A stretch of 62,310 nt of DNA from Planctomycetota bacterium (GCA_020849665.1 JADLFX010000032.1:1-62310); one strand, 5' to 3'. Positions 1 to 9,864 are shown, numbered from the stretch's first letter. Numbers and translations are program-made. The notes: generated from the letters alone by a model not told the origin.

Positions 1-2188
1 CGCCCAGCACCAGCCCGCGCCCGGCCGTGAACGCCAGCCCGAGCACCGGCCCCTGCGGGTCGGCGACGAAGCCCTGGGCGTAGAGCCGCGCGCCGCGGAG
101 CGAGATGTCCAGCGGGATCGCGATGGGAGGGGTCTCCGCGAAGCCGGCCCAGTTGCTCGTGGCGAAGAGGGGCACGATCGGGTCCTTCAGGTGCAGCGTG
201 CATGCGCCGATGGCCAGCGAGTGCGTGGCCGCGGCGAGGCCGATCATGCAGACCGCGTTGGCGCGCGCGGACTGGACCTCCAGTCGGAACGCTGGGTTGC
301 CCAGGAAGGGGTCGTGGCTCGCGAGGCGGGGTGTGCCGGCGGTGCCGGGACAGCCGGCGCCGAACTCCTGTGCGCCCGCGGGACCCGGCACGGAGAAGGT
401 CCAGGTGTCGGAACGCGGCGAGCTGAAGCCGCCATCGCCGCCGAAGAGCACGAGGCGGCGGCTCGCGGGGTCGTACGCCACGGAACCCGAAGACCTGCCC
501 GGCGGGCTGCGCGGAGGTGTCGCCCTCGACCAGTCGCTGCCGTCCCACTCCCAGGTGTCGGCGAAGGTCGTGAGTCCGGCGATGCCCCCCACGAGCACGA
601 CGCGCCGGCGGTCTGGGTCGTAGGCCATCGCATGTCCCCAGCGCGCGCTCGGGCTCTGGGTCGGCTGGCGCTGGGCCCACTGGCTGCCGTCCCACTCCCA
701 CGTGTCCCCCAGGGCACTGGGGGTGTTCCAGCCGCCGAAGAGGACCACGAACTGGCGTGCCGCGTCGTAGGCCAGCGCGTGGCCGTTGCGCGCGCCGGGG
801 CCCGGGGTCGCGGAGCGCAGGCTCCAGTCGCTGCCGTCCCACTCCCACGTGTCGGCGTGGAATCCCTGCTGGCCCTGCCCGCCGAAGAGCACCACACGCT
901 GGCGGATGGGATCGCACACCATCGCGGGCGCCGACCTCGGGCCTGGGCTGCGCGTGGGGGAGCGCAGGCTCCAGTCCGTTCCGTTCCAGCTCCAGGTGTC
1001 GGCGAGCGGGCCGGTGCCCACGCCGCCGAAGAGCAGCACGCGTCCGGGCACGGCGTCCGCGGCCATCGCGTGGTACCAACGCGCCGCGGGGACGGTGGCA
1101 GGGCTCCGCTGCACCCAGCCGCTGCCGTGCCACTCCCACGTGTCATCGCCCCGGCTCCCGCCGAAGAGCACGATGCGCTGCCGCGCCTCGTCCGTGGCCA
1201 TGCCGCTTCCCCAGCGCCCGCTCGGACAGGCCGCCGGCGCGCGCAGGGACCAGTCCATGCCGTCCCACTCCCAGGTGTCGCCGCGGTAGCCGTTGGCGTA
1301 CAGGCCACCGAAGAGGACGGTGCGCTGCCGCAGGAGGTCGAAGGCCATCCCGTGGGCAGAGCGGGCACCCGGCGCGTGGGCCGGCTGGCGCTGCGACCAG
1401 GTCGCGCCGTCCCATTCCCAGGTGTCGCCGTGGAACACGACGCTGCCGTCGCCGCCTCCGAAGAGGACGACGCGCTGGCGCGTGACGTCGTGGGCCATGG
1501 CCATGCCGGAGCGCGCGGCCGGGCTCGCGCCCGGCGCGCGCGAGCGCCACTCGCTGCCGTCAAAGACCCAGGTGTCGGCGAGCAGCACTCCGGCGCGACC
1601 GCCGAAGAGCACGACCTGCGCTCGCGCCACGTCGTAGGCGAGCGCATGGTCCTCGCGGGCCTGCGGAACGTTGGCCGGAGACCGCTGGGCCCACGCCGCG
1701 CCGTCCCACTCCCAGGTGTCGGAGCAGAGCCCCTGGGCGTCCCGTCCCCCGAAGAGCACGACGCGTCCGCGGCGGACGTCGTACGCGACCGCGTGCCCCC
1801 AGCGTGGGCTCGGGCTCGTGGCCGGGGCGCGTTGGGTCCAGGCCGCACCGTCCCACTCCCAGGTGTCGCCGTGGATCCGGCCCGCGCCATCGCTGCCGCC
1901 GAAGAGCACGACCCGCCGGCGCACCAGGTCGTACGCCATGGCGTGGCCGGTGCGCGGGCTCAGCGCGGTCGGAGCGCCGGCCGCCCACGCCGCGCCGTCC
2001 CACTCCCAGGTGTCGGAGAAGGCCCCCCGATTCCATCCGCCGCAGAGCACCACCTTCGCGCGTGCCGCGTCGTACGCGAGCACGGCATCCATCCGGTCCT
2101 GGAGCACCCGTGCCGGCAGCCACTCCGAGCGGGGCTGCGCGGCGGCTCCGGTGCAGAGGAGCGCCAGGCCCACGAGCGCGATGCGCAC
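1..2188 (-). CDS. Secreted kelch-repeat beta-propeller protein, C-terminus cut by window edge
   Basis: The reading frame stays open from the left window edge to about 2250. I place the start at GTG 2188, which gives a short signal peptide (VRIALVGLALLCTGAAAQ). About 729 residues are visible. Twelve kelch-like units of about 48 residues follow, each with AYD..R..VVLFGG and then DTWEWDG, as in galactose-oxidase or N-acetylneuraminate-epimerase-like propellers. After the propeller comes a module beginning FGAGCPGTAGTPRL, of the same type as the tails of the subtilase, the sulfatase and the NxxGxxAF protein in this window. The protein is probably exported and either cell-surface bound or released. 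No enzymatic residues could be assigned, so the substrate is unknown. The start is uncertain: no clear Shine-Dalgarno is visible, and TTG near 2238 is an alternative. Confidence 0.8.
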   Translation of the reverse strand, partial: MRIALVGLALLCTGAAAQPRSEWLPARVLQDRMDAVLAYDAARAKVVLCGGWNRGAFSDTWEWDGAAWAAGAPTALSPRTGHAMAYDLVRRRVVLFGGSDGAGRIHGDTWEWDGAAWTQRAPATSPSPRWGHAVAYDVRRGRVVLFGGRDAQGLCSDTWEWDGAAWAQRSPANVPQAREDHALAYDVARAQVVLFGGRAGVLLADTWVFDGSEWRSRAPGASPAARSGMAMAHDVTRQRVVLFGGGDGSVVFHGDTWEWDGATWSQRQPAHAPGARSAHGMAFDLLRQRTVLFGGLYANGYRGDTWEWDGMDWSLRAPAACPSGRWGSGMATDEARQRIVLFGGSRGDDTWEWHGSGWVQRSPATVPAARWYHAMAADAVPGRVLLFGGVGTGPLADTWSWNGTDWSLRSPTRSPGPRSAPAMVCDPIRQRVVLFGGQGQQGFHADTWEWDGSDWSLRSATPGPGARNGHALAYDAARQFVVLFGGWNTPSALGDTWEWDGSQWAQRQPTQSPSARWGHAMAYDPDRRRVVLVGGIAGLTTFADTWEWDGSDWSRATPPRSPPGRSSGSVAYDPASRRLVLFGGDGGFSSPRSDTWTFSVPGPAGAQEFGAGCPGTAGTPRLASHDPFLGNPAFRLEVQSARANAVCMIGLAAATHSLAIGACTLHLKDPIVPLFATSNWAGFAETPPIAIPLDISLRGARLYAQGFVADPQGPVLGLAFTAGRGLVLG
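385..2060 (-). repeat. Twelve tandem kelch-unit coding repeats of about 145 bp
   Basis: The motif encoding D-T-W-E-W-D-G recurs twelve times on the minus strand, near 404, 557, 702, 848, 993, 1138, 1277, 1421, 1570, 1709, 1861 and 2009. The period is 139-153 bp. Units differ from each other at many positions, so this is an old protein repeat rather than a recent DNA amplification. Twelve units could form one large ring or two propellers of six. Confidence 0.85.
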
Positions 2189-2430
2189 GCGGCCGGGAGG
2201 GGCGGCCGCCGCGCGGGCGTGGACGTAGTGATCCGATCTGCCCAAGGTGCGAAGCGCTCCGCAGGTGCCGGGCCACCGTAGCCGCCCCGCTCGCCGCCCA
2301 CCAGCCGGGCGCGCCGGCGCAGGACGCTCCCCCACGGCTTGCCGCGTCCCCCCGGGCCCGATGCGCTCCGCCCGCGCCACGGCCTGGCGACGCGTGCCGC
2401 GGGATCGGGCCCCGCGCGGTGGTCCCGTCC

Positions 2431-4167
2431 TCAGGGCCGCCCGATCACCGCGTGCCCCGCAGCCGAGGTGATGAGTCCCGCGCCGTTCGCCCCCGGGTCG
2501 GGTACGACCGCCTGCGGGAAGAGCCAGAGACCGAGCAGGCCGCTGCCGGCGGGGATCGGGACGTCGAGCCGTGCCGCGCCCGCGGTTGCAGGGACGGGCA
2601 GGACGAGGTCCATGCTGGCATCGAGCGTGCACTGGGGCATGGCGAGCGCGCCGAGGTCGAGCGGCAGGGGCAGACCCTGGAACGACACGTGCGAGAGGCC
2701 CAGGAACCCGATCACCGAGGTCGTGCCCAGGGGCAGGTCGCCGAACACCAGGGAGAACGACTGGCCGAGACCGGGTCCACCGGACGGCGCGCTCACCGTG
2801 GCCCGGCCACGCGTGCCCGCGCAGCCCTGTGCGAGCACGCCGAAGTAGCGCTCGCCGCGCAGGGCGGCGGCCGCCGCGCCCAGCGCGACGAAGTGCCGGC
2901 GCTCCGCGGCCGAGAGCGTGCCCAGGAGCAGGTTGCGCTGCTCGTGGGGATCGGCACCCAGGTCGTAGAACTCGTCGCGCGGGTTGGTCCCCGTGAAGCG
3001 GATGCGCTTGTGGGTCGCGTTGCGGATCGCGTGCCCGTTCGCCTGGGCCAGGTAGCCGAAGAGCTCGGCGTACACGGTGTCGCGCAGCGGGGGCTGGGCA
3101 GGGTTGGCCAGGTAGGGCAGGAGACTGACGCCGTCCAACGGCACGGACGCCGGCACCACGGCGCGCACGTCCACGCCCGCGAACGCCCCCACGGTGGGGA
3201 AGAGGTCGCAGGTGTGCACCACTGCGTCGACCGCGCGTCCCGGCTGCGCCACGCGCGGCCCGGCCACCAGCAACGGCACGGTGATGCCGCCCTGGTAGAG
3301 CGTGCCCTTGGCGTGGTTGGTGGGGAAGGGTGGCTGGATCGTGTTCCCCGCCGTGCCGTTGTCGCCCAGGAACACCACGTTGGTGCCGGCCAGCACCGCG
3401 GCGGGGATGCCGGCCAGGAGCCGGCCGATCTCGCGGTCCATGGCCTGCACCATGGCCTTGAAGAACGGGATCGGCTGGGTGCGCGGGTCGAGGCCGGCGA
3501 GGTTCTGCGTGTGCAGGTGCGCCGGGGGTGCGTGCAGCGGCGTGTGCGCGGCGTGGAAGCTAACCACCGCGAGCCAGGGCCGCTGCCGCGCGCCGATCCA
3601 CGCCAGCGCCTCGTTCACGGTGTCGGTCGTGGCGTAGGTGGTGGCGGTCGAGGTCTGGCCGTTGCGCGTCTTCGGCCACACGAAGAAGTCCGGCAGCGCG
3701 GCCTGCAGGTGGCCCACGAAGTGACCGAAGCCCATGACGTTGGGCGTGCCGGGTCCTTGCGCGTCGCCGGCGTGCCACTTGCCGAGCCACGCCGTGTCGA
3801 TCCCCGCGGGGGCGAGCACCTCGGGCAGGAGCCACTCGTCGAGGCGCAGGCCCTGCTGTCCGGGGCCGAGTGCCGTGCCCACGCCGGTGCGGAACGAGTG
3901 GCGGCCCGCGAGCACGGTCGCGCGCGTGGGCGAGCAGAGCGGGTTGCTCAACGCGTTGCGGAACCGCACGCCGCGCGCTGCGAGCGCATCGAGGTTCGGC
4001 GTCGGCGGCGGGGCGGGTGTGAGCCCGTAGCAGGCGATCGCTTCGGCGCCGACGTCGTCGGCGAGGATCAGGAGCGTGTTCTGGACCTGGGTCCGCGCGG
4101 CGGCCGCGAGCAGGACGGCCGCGAGCGGAACGGCGGCCAGGAGCGGGAGCGCGTGCGGCATCTTCAT
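2431..4167 (-). CDS. Secreted arylsulfatase-type sulfatase with C-terminal tail module
   Basis: A 578-residue protein starting at ATG 4167 with a signal peptide (MKMPHALPLLAAVPLAAVLL). The metal-binding N-terminus TLLILADDVGAEAIACYG and the sulfatase signature C78-S-P-T-R82 are present; in this family the Cys is converted to formylglycine. Later family motifs such as FLGDNGTAG and the substrate-facing NHAKGTLYQGG segment are also visible. The last 130 or so residues, after the sulfatase fold, form an extra module beginning GCAGTRGRATV and ending near a DPGANGAGLITS segment. It matches the tails of other secreted proteins here. The gene lies 34 bp downstream of a multiheme cytochrome gene on the same strand, probably in one operon. 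The substrate cannot be told; sulfated polysaccharides are usual for planctomycete sulfatases. Confidence 0.9.
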   Translation of the reverse strand: MKMPHALPLLAAVPLAAVLLAAAARTQVQNTLLILADDVGAEAIACYGLTPAPPPTPNLDALAARGVRFRNALSNPLCSPTRATVLAGRHSFRTGVGTALGPGQQGLRLDEWLLPEVLAPAGIDTAWLGKWHAGDAQGPGTPNVMGFGHFVGHLQAALPDFFVWPKTRNGQTSTATTYATTDTVNEALAWIGARQRPWLAVVSFHAAHTPLHAPPAHLHTQNLAGLDPRTQPIPFFKAMVQAMDREIGRLLAGIPAAVLAGTNVVFLGDNGTAGNTIQPPFPTNHAKGTLYQGGITVPLLVAGPRVAQPGRAVDAVVHTCDLFPTVGAFAGVDVRAVVPASVPLDGVSLLPYLANPAQPPLRDTVYAELFGYLAQANGHAIRNATHKRIRFTGTNPRDEFYDLGADPHEQRNLLLGTLSAAERRHFVALGAAAAALRGERYFGVLAQGCAGTRGRATVSAPSGGPGLGQSFSLVFGDLPLGTTSVIGFLGLSHVSFQGLPLPLDLGALAMPQCTLDASMDLVLPVPATAGAARLDVPIPAGSGLLGLWLFPQAVVPDPGANGAGLITSAAGHAVIGRP

Positions 4168-4201
4168 GGTGGAACCGGAGCGAGGCGGCGATGCCGCGCG
4201 A

Positions 4202-6283
4202 TCAACGGTCGCGGGACGCCACCCGCAGATGATGCCAGATCGCCGCGAACTGGCGTGCGGCGTCGCCGCCCAGCACATCGACGATGGCGGTCCTGCCCTG
4301 CTCGTCGGCGAACTTCGGCATGCGCGTGGCTGGGTCGATGCGGAGGGGATCGAAGAGCCAGCGCCGGTAGTACTCGCTGCGCAGGCGGCGTGCGGCGATG
4401 CGGAAGTGGATCCCGGGCGCCTCGAACACCTGGGTGGCCTCGCTCGTGCCGATGCCGTGGCAGGTGACGCAGGCGAACCCGCCGCTCTGGCCGATCAGCC
4501 GCTGCCCGGCGGCGACCAGCACGGGATCGGCCACGGGCGGTGCCTCGGCCTCGGTGCGCTGGCCGTGCGCGAGGGCGAGGCCGCGGGCCAGGGGCGCGGC
4601 GACCGCGGGAAACGCCGGCATGCGCGCATGGAGCCAGGGGCGCGTGCGCTCGGTGCTCCGTCCGGCCAGGAACTCCACGAGCCAGTCGGTCTGCACCTTC
4701 TCGCCGGCCCAGGTCAGGGCGGGGCGGCCCTGGCTCACGCTGCCCTCCGCCGGCGGCGTGCCGGGCGCGGCGTCGGCCCCCAGGTCCCGCACCTCGCCCG
4801 CGCGCAGGGTCCAGCGATCGCGCGCGCCGTCCAGGGAGTGGCAGGCCGTGCACTGCAAGCGCGCGACGGTGCGCGCCGCGAACTCGGCGGGCGCGTCGGA
4901 GGCGAGCGTGGCGGCGGCGGTGCGGACGAACGCGCGCAGCCCCGCGCGCGCCGCGGCGTCGAGGGCGAAGTCGGGCGCGGTCCCGCGTGCCGCCGCGTCC
5001 GCGCCGAGACAGCCGCGCTCGGCCTCGCCCTGCGCGAGCCTCGCCAGTTCCAGGGCGGCGCGGGGCGCGGTGCCGCCGGGGAGGGCGTGGCAGTTGGCGC
5101 AGCCCAGCTCGGCCGCGCGCCGCGCCCCGCGCGCGGCGTCGCCGGCCCCCGCCTCCGCGGACGGCGGCGCGCCCTTGGCGGCGAGGAATGCCGCGAGGGC
5201 CTCGGCCTCGTCCGCCCCGAGCTGGAAGTCGGGCATGCGCGTCCACGCGTGGCCGCGCGCGGGCGCACGCAGGAACGCGGCCAGTGCCCCGGGCCGGAAC
5301 TTCGCGGCGGCGTGGCGCAGCGGCACGAGATCGGGGGCGCCCGCCGCGCCCTCGGCATCGGGGCGCTGGTGGCACCCGATGCAACCCAGGCGGGCGAAGA
5401 GCGCGCCGCCTGCGGCCGGCGCCGCCGGACCGGCCGCCGCAGGGTCCGCCGGTGCCGTGCCGAGGCCTGCCAGCCACGCCGCGAGGTCGCGCGCGTCGCG
5501 CGCCTGCTCGGCGTCGCTGCCGTGCAGGAGGCGTGGCATCTCGCTCTGCGGGTGGAAGCGCCGCGGGTCGAGCAGCCATGCCGCGACCCACGAGGCGCTC
5601 AGCCGCGCTCCGGCGTCGCGCAGGTCGGGCGCGTCGCGCGTCAGCTCAGGCATCGCCGCATCCGCGCTCCAGGGCTGCGTCGGGGGGTGGCAGGCCGCGC
5701 AGCGCAGGAGCGCGAAGCGCGTGCGCGCCGCGCGCAGCGCCTCCGCCTCGGCCAGGGCCGGCTCCGGGTCGTAGGTGAGCGCCGCGGGAGGCAGCGGCTC
5801 CGCCCGGAACGCCGTGCCCTCCCAGAGCAGGCGCGCGAAGAGTTCGCCGCGCAGGTTGCTGGTGGCGCGCGCCACGAACCGCGTGGCTCCCTTGGCGAGC
5901 CGCACCGGCTGCGAGCGGCGCGTGGCGTCAGTGCCCTGCGAGGCGAGGACCGGCTTGCCCTCGAGTTCGAGCGCGAACGTGCCCTCGCCCTCGTGCACGA
6001 ACACCACGCGCTCGCGCAGCGGCACGTTCACGTAGCCGCTCCAGGTGACGCGGAACGGTCCCGGGGCGGTCAGCGCGCTCGGCGCCGTGCCCGCCGGCAC
6101 GCCGAGCGCGACGAGGCGGTCCACGCGCTGGTCGGTGGCGCGGCCGGCGCCGGGGCGCAGTGCCTCGACCACGACCCGCACGCCCTGCGGGCGCGCGGGC
6201 GCCTCCTGCGCCGCGAGGGCGCACGGCGCGGCCAGCAGGAGCAGGAGCGCGTGCCCGCGCCGCGTCCGGTCAGCGCGCGCCAT
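4202..6283 (-). CDS. Secreted five-heme c-type cytochrome with N-terminal PA14-like domain
   Basis: A 693-residue protein. ATG 6283 gives a signal peptide and a 14 bp overlap with the gene upstream. Residues of about 30-170 look like a PA14/beta-sandwich domain (FRVTWSGYVNVPLRERVVFV). Five CXXCH heme sites follow: CAACH, CIGCH, CANCH, CTACH and CVTCH, each in a cytochrome-c-like unit with downstream MP or SEMPR/TRMPK segments that may supply the Met ligand. This architecture is common in Planctomycetota, where such cytochromes pair with large secreted dehydrogenase-like propellers. The upstream gene encodes exactly such a partner, so electron transfer between the two products in the periplasm is a reasonable inference. 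Confidence 0.85.
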   Translation of the reverse strand: MARADRTRRGHALLLLLAAPCALAAQEAPARPQGVRVVVEALRPGAGRATDQRVDRLVALGVPAGTAPSALTAPGPFRVTWSGYVNVPLRERVVFVHEGEGTFALELEGKPVLASQGTDATRRSQPVRLAKGATRFVARATSNLRGELFARLLWEGTAFRAEPLPPAALTYDPEPALAEAEALRAARTRFALLRCAACHPPTQPWSADAAMPELTRDAPDLRDAGARLSASWVAAWLLDPRRFHPQSEMPRLLHGSDAEQARDARDLAAWLAGLGTAPADPAAAGPAAPAAGGALFARLGCIGCHQRPDAEGAAGAPDLVPLRHAAAKFRPGALAAFLRAPARGHAWTRMPDFQLGADEAEALAAFLAAKGAPPSAEAGAGDAARGARRAAELGCANCHALPGGTAPRAALELARLAQGEAERGCLGADAAARGTAPDFALDAAARAGLRAFVRTAAATLASDAPAEFAARTVARLQCTACHSLDGARDRWTLRAGEVRDLGADAAPGTPPAEGSVSQGRPALTWAGEKVQTDWLVEFLAGRSTERTRPWLHARMPAFPAVAAPLARGLALAHGQRTEAEAPPVADPVLVAAGQRLIGQSGGFACVTCHGIGTSEATQVFEAPGIHFRIAARRLRSEYYRRWLFDPLRIDPATRMPKFADEQGRTAIVDVLGGDAARQFAAIWHHLRVASRDR

Positions 6284-9158
6284 CCTTGGCCAGCTTGTGG
6301 ATCGAGCCGTGGATCGCGTCCCGGAGCGGCTTCCCCGCGGCATCCTCGAGGTCGTAGCGGATCTGGATCTGCATCACGGGGCGCAGGTCGGGGATCTCCA
6401 GGAACACCGTCCTGCCGTCCGGGCGCAGCGTGGCCTTGGCCACCTTCACGACATCGTGTTCGTGCAGGTCCTTGTAGTCGCCCTGCAGCGCCTTGGGGTC
6501 GTTGGCCGGCCGCGTGGTCGAGATCTCGGGCGAGCCGTATTGCTCGCCCCAGACGTAGTTCCACTGCTCGAGGTGCCAGCTCTCCAGGTCCTCGGCCAGC
6601 TCCCGCGACACCGGCGCGGTGAACTCCAGCTCGATGCCCTTCTCGGTAACGGCCCAGCGCCGCGGCATGGTCACCGGCTTGCCGGTGAAGCGCACGCGGT
6701 GGAACGCCGTGAGCCGCGCCGCGTTGGTCTGCCAGCCCTGGAACCCCACGACGAAGAGCGAGCCGTCGCCGGGGTGGAAGCGCCCGCGCATGCAGCTCGA
6801 GGCGAAGCGCCAGGGGAAGCGCACCACGGCGCCCTGCTTCACGCCGTCCACGTCCTGGATCAGGACCTTGAACACCGAGCTCTGGCCGTAGCTCAGGTGC
6901 AGCAGGTCGCCGCGGAACGGGCCGAAGCGGTCGTCGGGCACCCACAACTGTCCGCCGCAGCTGTTGTCCACCGAGTAGGGCAGGAAGCAGAGCGGCGGGT
7001 CGTACGTGGTCGGCGGCGGCGAGCGGTGCGCGGTGTCGACGCAGCCGAGGAACGCCCCGGGCGGGACCCAGTTCAACCGGCACACGGGCATCCACGTGCC
7101 CTCGTTGTCGCCCGAGGTGACCTCGCCGTTGGGACCCACGCCGATGCCGTTGGGTGCGCGCAACCCCGTGGCGAACACCTCGAGCTTCGACCCATCCCGG
7201 CTCACCTTCAGGATCGTGCCGTGGTGGGGGAGGATCTTCTCGAAGCCGCGCCCGCCGCCGCGCACCGGGCCGCCCTTGGCGAAGTAGAAGTTGCCCTCGC
7301 GGTCGGTCTGCAGGTCGAACGCGAACTCGTGGAAGGCGGCGCTGATCAGCACCTCGTTGTTGAAGTTCTCGTACTCGTCGGCCTCGCCGTCGCCGTCGTG
7401 GTCGTGCAGCCGGGTGATCTGGTCGCGGCCCAGCGTGTAGACCTTGTCGCCGACGATGCGCAGGCCCAGCGGGTCGAAGAGGCCGGTGGCGTAGCGCTTC
7501 CAGGTGAGCTGCCGCAGGTCGCCGCTCACGTCCGCGACCACCCACACGTCGCCGTTCCAGGTGGAGAGCGCGGCGCGCCTGCCGTCGGCGAAGAGGTCGA
7601 AGGCGCCGAAGCGCAGGCGCGAGTTCCAGGGGTTGGTCTCCGGCACCGTGAGCGTGTCGACGGCGTACGGCTCCTCGTCGTTCCCGCGCACGCCCTGCGT
7701 GGTCAGGGTCTGCGGGTAGCGCTTGGGCCCCGCCTTGGTGAGCGGCGCGAGGTCCTCGGGCGTGCCCTCGGCGGCGGCGCGCTGGAACGCCGCGAAATGC
7801 TCGGCAGGTCCGTCCCAGAAGGCGAGCCGCGAGCGCGCCGCGGGTCCGCCCGGGAGCTGCGCGGCGATGCGGCCCGGCTCGGCCACGCGCAGCGCGCCGG
7901 CGCCCAGGAGGGCCACGGCCTGGATCCAGGGGCCGCTGGGCAGGGGCCGCGGCGCGTTCGCGCCGGCGGCGAACACGTCGAGGTGGGCGAAGAACGGCGG
8001 CGGGGCCTGCTCCTTGGCCTCGCCCTGCGGCTCCTCTCGGCCGCGGACCTCCGCCGCCGCGGACTTCGCCGCGTCCGCGGTGCCCGTGCCCAGGCGCGAG
8101 ACGAAGGCGAGGTGCCGGAAGCGGCCCAGCGTGCCTGCGCGGTCCTGGATGCGGACGACGTGCGTGCCGCCGCTGCCCAGCGGAGCGCTGTCCACCTCCG
8201 CGATGCCCGTCCAGCCCGCCCCGGCCGGGTCCTCGCCGAGTTCCGGCGCGGTCTCGGCCGTGCTGCCGAAGAGCGCGAACCGCTGCACCGCGTTGCGCCC
8301 CTCGGTGAATGCCTGGATCGCGGCCACCTCGGTGAGCGCGCCGAGGTCGAGGACCAGCGGCGGGATCCGTCCCGGTCCCGCAGGGCGCGACGCCTTGGCA
8401 GGACCCTTGCCGGGCTCGGCCAGGTCGGTGCGGCTGGGACGCCCGAGGCGTCCCTCCGGGCCGTTGCGCGACACGCGCTCCATGGTCACCAGCTGCTGCG
8501 CGGGGAGGGTGCGGGCGAACCACGCGAGGCGGCCGTCGGCGCGCAGCTCGGGCCGGTCCTCGTCCCGGTCGAGCGCCGCCACGAGCAGCTCCTCGCCCGC
8601 GCCGCACTCCAGGGTGCGGGTGATCGCGAGCTGGCCGGCGAAGCGCAGCACGCCGTGGCCCTCGAGCACCTCACGCCCGCCCGCGCGCCAGCGCACGACC
8701 ACGCGGTCGCCATGCACGAAGAGTCCCTGGTAGCGGGCATGCTCGCGCGGCAGCGGGCCGTACGGGATCGGTCGTGGGTCGGCCCAGGAGCCGGCCCTCG
8801 CCACGCCGGGGCCGGGCCGCGTGCCCTGCACCTGGGTACCGCGGATCCGGGGGTGGCCGCCGTGCGCCCCGTCGTAGGGAGTGCCCGTGAGCTGGAGATA
8901 GCCGCCGGTCCAGGCCGCCGAGAGGCGCAGCAATTCCGTGTCGAAGAGCACGGCGGCTTCGTCGCCGGTGCCGAGGCGGATGGCGATGCCCTTCAGCGTC
9001 ACGTTGTCCTTCGGCGCCGGCGCGCCGACCGTGGCCGAGAGGAACGGCCCGTAGTCCATGGCCTCGGGGGGGTAGTCCTGTTGCGCGCGCAGCGTCGTCG
9101 CGGCGAGCAGGGGCAGGGCGAACGCGATCCGGGCGGAGCACGAGGGGCTTGGACGCAT
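6270..9158 (-). CDS. Large secreted dehydrogenase-like beta-propeller protein (DUF6797-like N-terminus)
   Basis: A 962-residue protein with a signal peptide (MRPSPSCSARIAFALPLLAA). The N-terminal part (QDYPPEAMDYGPFLSATV, then DNVTLKGIAIRLG) resembles the DUF6797 region of planctomycete and verrucomicrobial proteins. The middle to C-terminal part looks like a PQQ/sorbosone-dehydrogenase-like propeller (STWNGDVWVVADVSGDLRQL, GLRAPNGIGVGPNGEVTSGD). No heme motif is present; the next gene in the operon supplies five. The gene heads a three-gene minus-strand operon with a cytochrome and a sulfatase. The family name is from memory and tentative; the propeller and export signal are clear. Its ATG overlaps the ATG of the divergent gene at 9157. 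Confidence 0.7.
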   Translation of the reverse strand: MRPSPSCSARIAFALPLLAATTLRAQQDYPPEAMDYGPFLSATVGAPAPKDNVTLKGIAIRLGTGDEAAVLFDTELLRLSAAWTGGYLQLTGTPYDGAHGGHPRIRGTQVQGTRPGPGVARAGSWADPRPIPYGPLPREHARYQGLFVHGDRVVVRWRAGGREVLEGHGVLRFAGQLAITRTLECGAGEELLVAALDRDEDRPELRADGRLAWFARTLPAQQLVTMERVSRNGPEGRLGRPSRTDLAEPGKGPAKASRPAGPGRIPPLVLDLGALTEVAAIQAFTEGRNAVQRFALFGSTAETAPELGEDPAGAGWTGIAEVDSAPLGSGGTHVVRIQDRAGTLGRFRHLAFVSRLGTGTADAAKSAAAEVRGREEPQGEAKEQAPPPFFAHLDVFAAGANAPRPLPSGPWIQAVALLGAGALRVAEPGRIAAQLPGGPAARSRLAFWDGPAEHFAAFQRAAAEGTPEDLAPLTKAGPKRYPQTLTTQGVRGNDEEPYAVDTLTVPETNPWNSRLRFGAFDLFADGRRAALSTWNGDVWVVADVSGDLRQLTWKRYATGLFDPLGLRIVGDKVYTLGRDQITRLHDHDGDGEADEYENFNNEVLISAAFHEFAFDLQTDREGNFYFAKGGPVRGGGRGFEKILPHHGTILKVSRDGSKLEVFATGLRAPNGIGVGPNGEVTSGDNEGTWMPVCRLNWVPPGAFLGCVDTAHRSPPPTTYDPPLCFLPYSVDNSCGGQLWVPDDRFGPFRGDLLHLSYGQSSVFKVLIQDVDGVKQGAVVRFPWRFASSCMRGRFHPGDGSLFVVGFQGWQTNAARLTAFHRVRFTGKPVTMPRRWAVTEKGIELEFTAPVSRELAEDLESWHLEQWNYVWGEQYGSPEISTTRPANDPKALQGDYKDLHEHDVVKVAKATLRPDGRTVFLEIPDLRPVMQIQIRYDLEDAAGKPLRDAIHGSIHKLAKDGAR

Positions 9159-9864
9159 GGCGCGGCGATGCTACACGGGACCCTGGCCAGCCCATCTCCC
9201 CGTGTACTGCCGTCGCGAAGCCCAAGCCCTGCTCGAAGCCCAGCTCGCCGACCTGGAAACGCCGCGCGGGCTCGTCTACGGCGCGGTGGCCGTGGCGCTG
9301 CACGAGCTGCGCGGGGTCGACCCGGCCGCGGTGGACCGGCTCCTGCAGGAGATCGCCGACGATGTGCGCGCACGCGTGCCGAGCGGCCAGCCCAAGGCCC
9401 TGCTGGCGCACGCCCACGAGCACCTCTTCGACCGGCTCGGCTTCCAGGGCAACGAGGCCGAGTACTACGACCCGCAGAACAGCTACCTGCCCGTGGTGCT
9501 CGCCACGCGGCGCGGCCTGCCGATCACCCTCAGCCTGGTGTACGCCGACGTGCTGCGGCGGCTAGGGTTCATGGTCGAGGGGGTGAATGCCCCGGGCCAC
9601 TTCCTGGCGCGCATCCACTGCGAGGGCGACACATTGCTCGTCGACGCCTTCCACCGCGGCCGGGTGCTCAGCGAGAACGAGGCCCTGGAGCGGATCGCCC
9701 AGAACCTGGGCGGGGGCACGCCGCGCTCCAGCACGCTCTTGGCCGCGGCCACGCACCGGCAGTGGCTGAAGCGCATGATCCGCAACCTGCAGCTGGTGTT
9801 CGAGCGCGAGGGGCGCGATCGCGACCTGGGCGCGATGCAGGAGTTGGAAGAGGTCCTGGCGTGA
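9157..9864 (+). CDS. SirB1/transglutaminase-like family protein
   Basis: A 235-residue cytoplasmic protein. The conserved core LPITLSLVYADVLRRLGF, then VEGVNAPGHFLARI and LLVDAFHRGRVLS match the SirB1/YchA family, a transglutaminase-like fold usually found near heme or peptide-release genes but of unclear activity. The ATG at 9157 shares bases with the ATG of the divergent gene. A GTG at 9202 (VYCRREAQALLEAQ) is a credible alternative start and would leave room for a promoter. The stop codon overlaps the GTG start of the phosphatase gene downstream, so the two are probably translated together. Confidence 0.8.
   Translation: MARRCYTGPWPAHLPVYCRREAQALLEAQLADLETPRGLVYGAVAVALHELRGVDPAAVDRLLQEIADDVRARVPSGQPKALLAHAHEHLFDRLGFQGNEAEYYDPQNSYLPVVLATRRGLPITLSLVYADVLRRLGFMVEGVNAPGHFLARIHCEGDTLLVDAFHRGRVLSENEALERIAQNLGGGTPRSSTLLAAATHRQWLKRMIRNLQLVFEREGRDRDLGAMQELEEVLA

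Noticed and set aside
191..2281. Long plus-strand frame opposite the kelch gene
   Set aside because: Arg/Ala/Pro-rich shadow of the minus-strand kelch gene; the minus frame shows twelve coherent repeats and a signal peptide.
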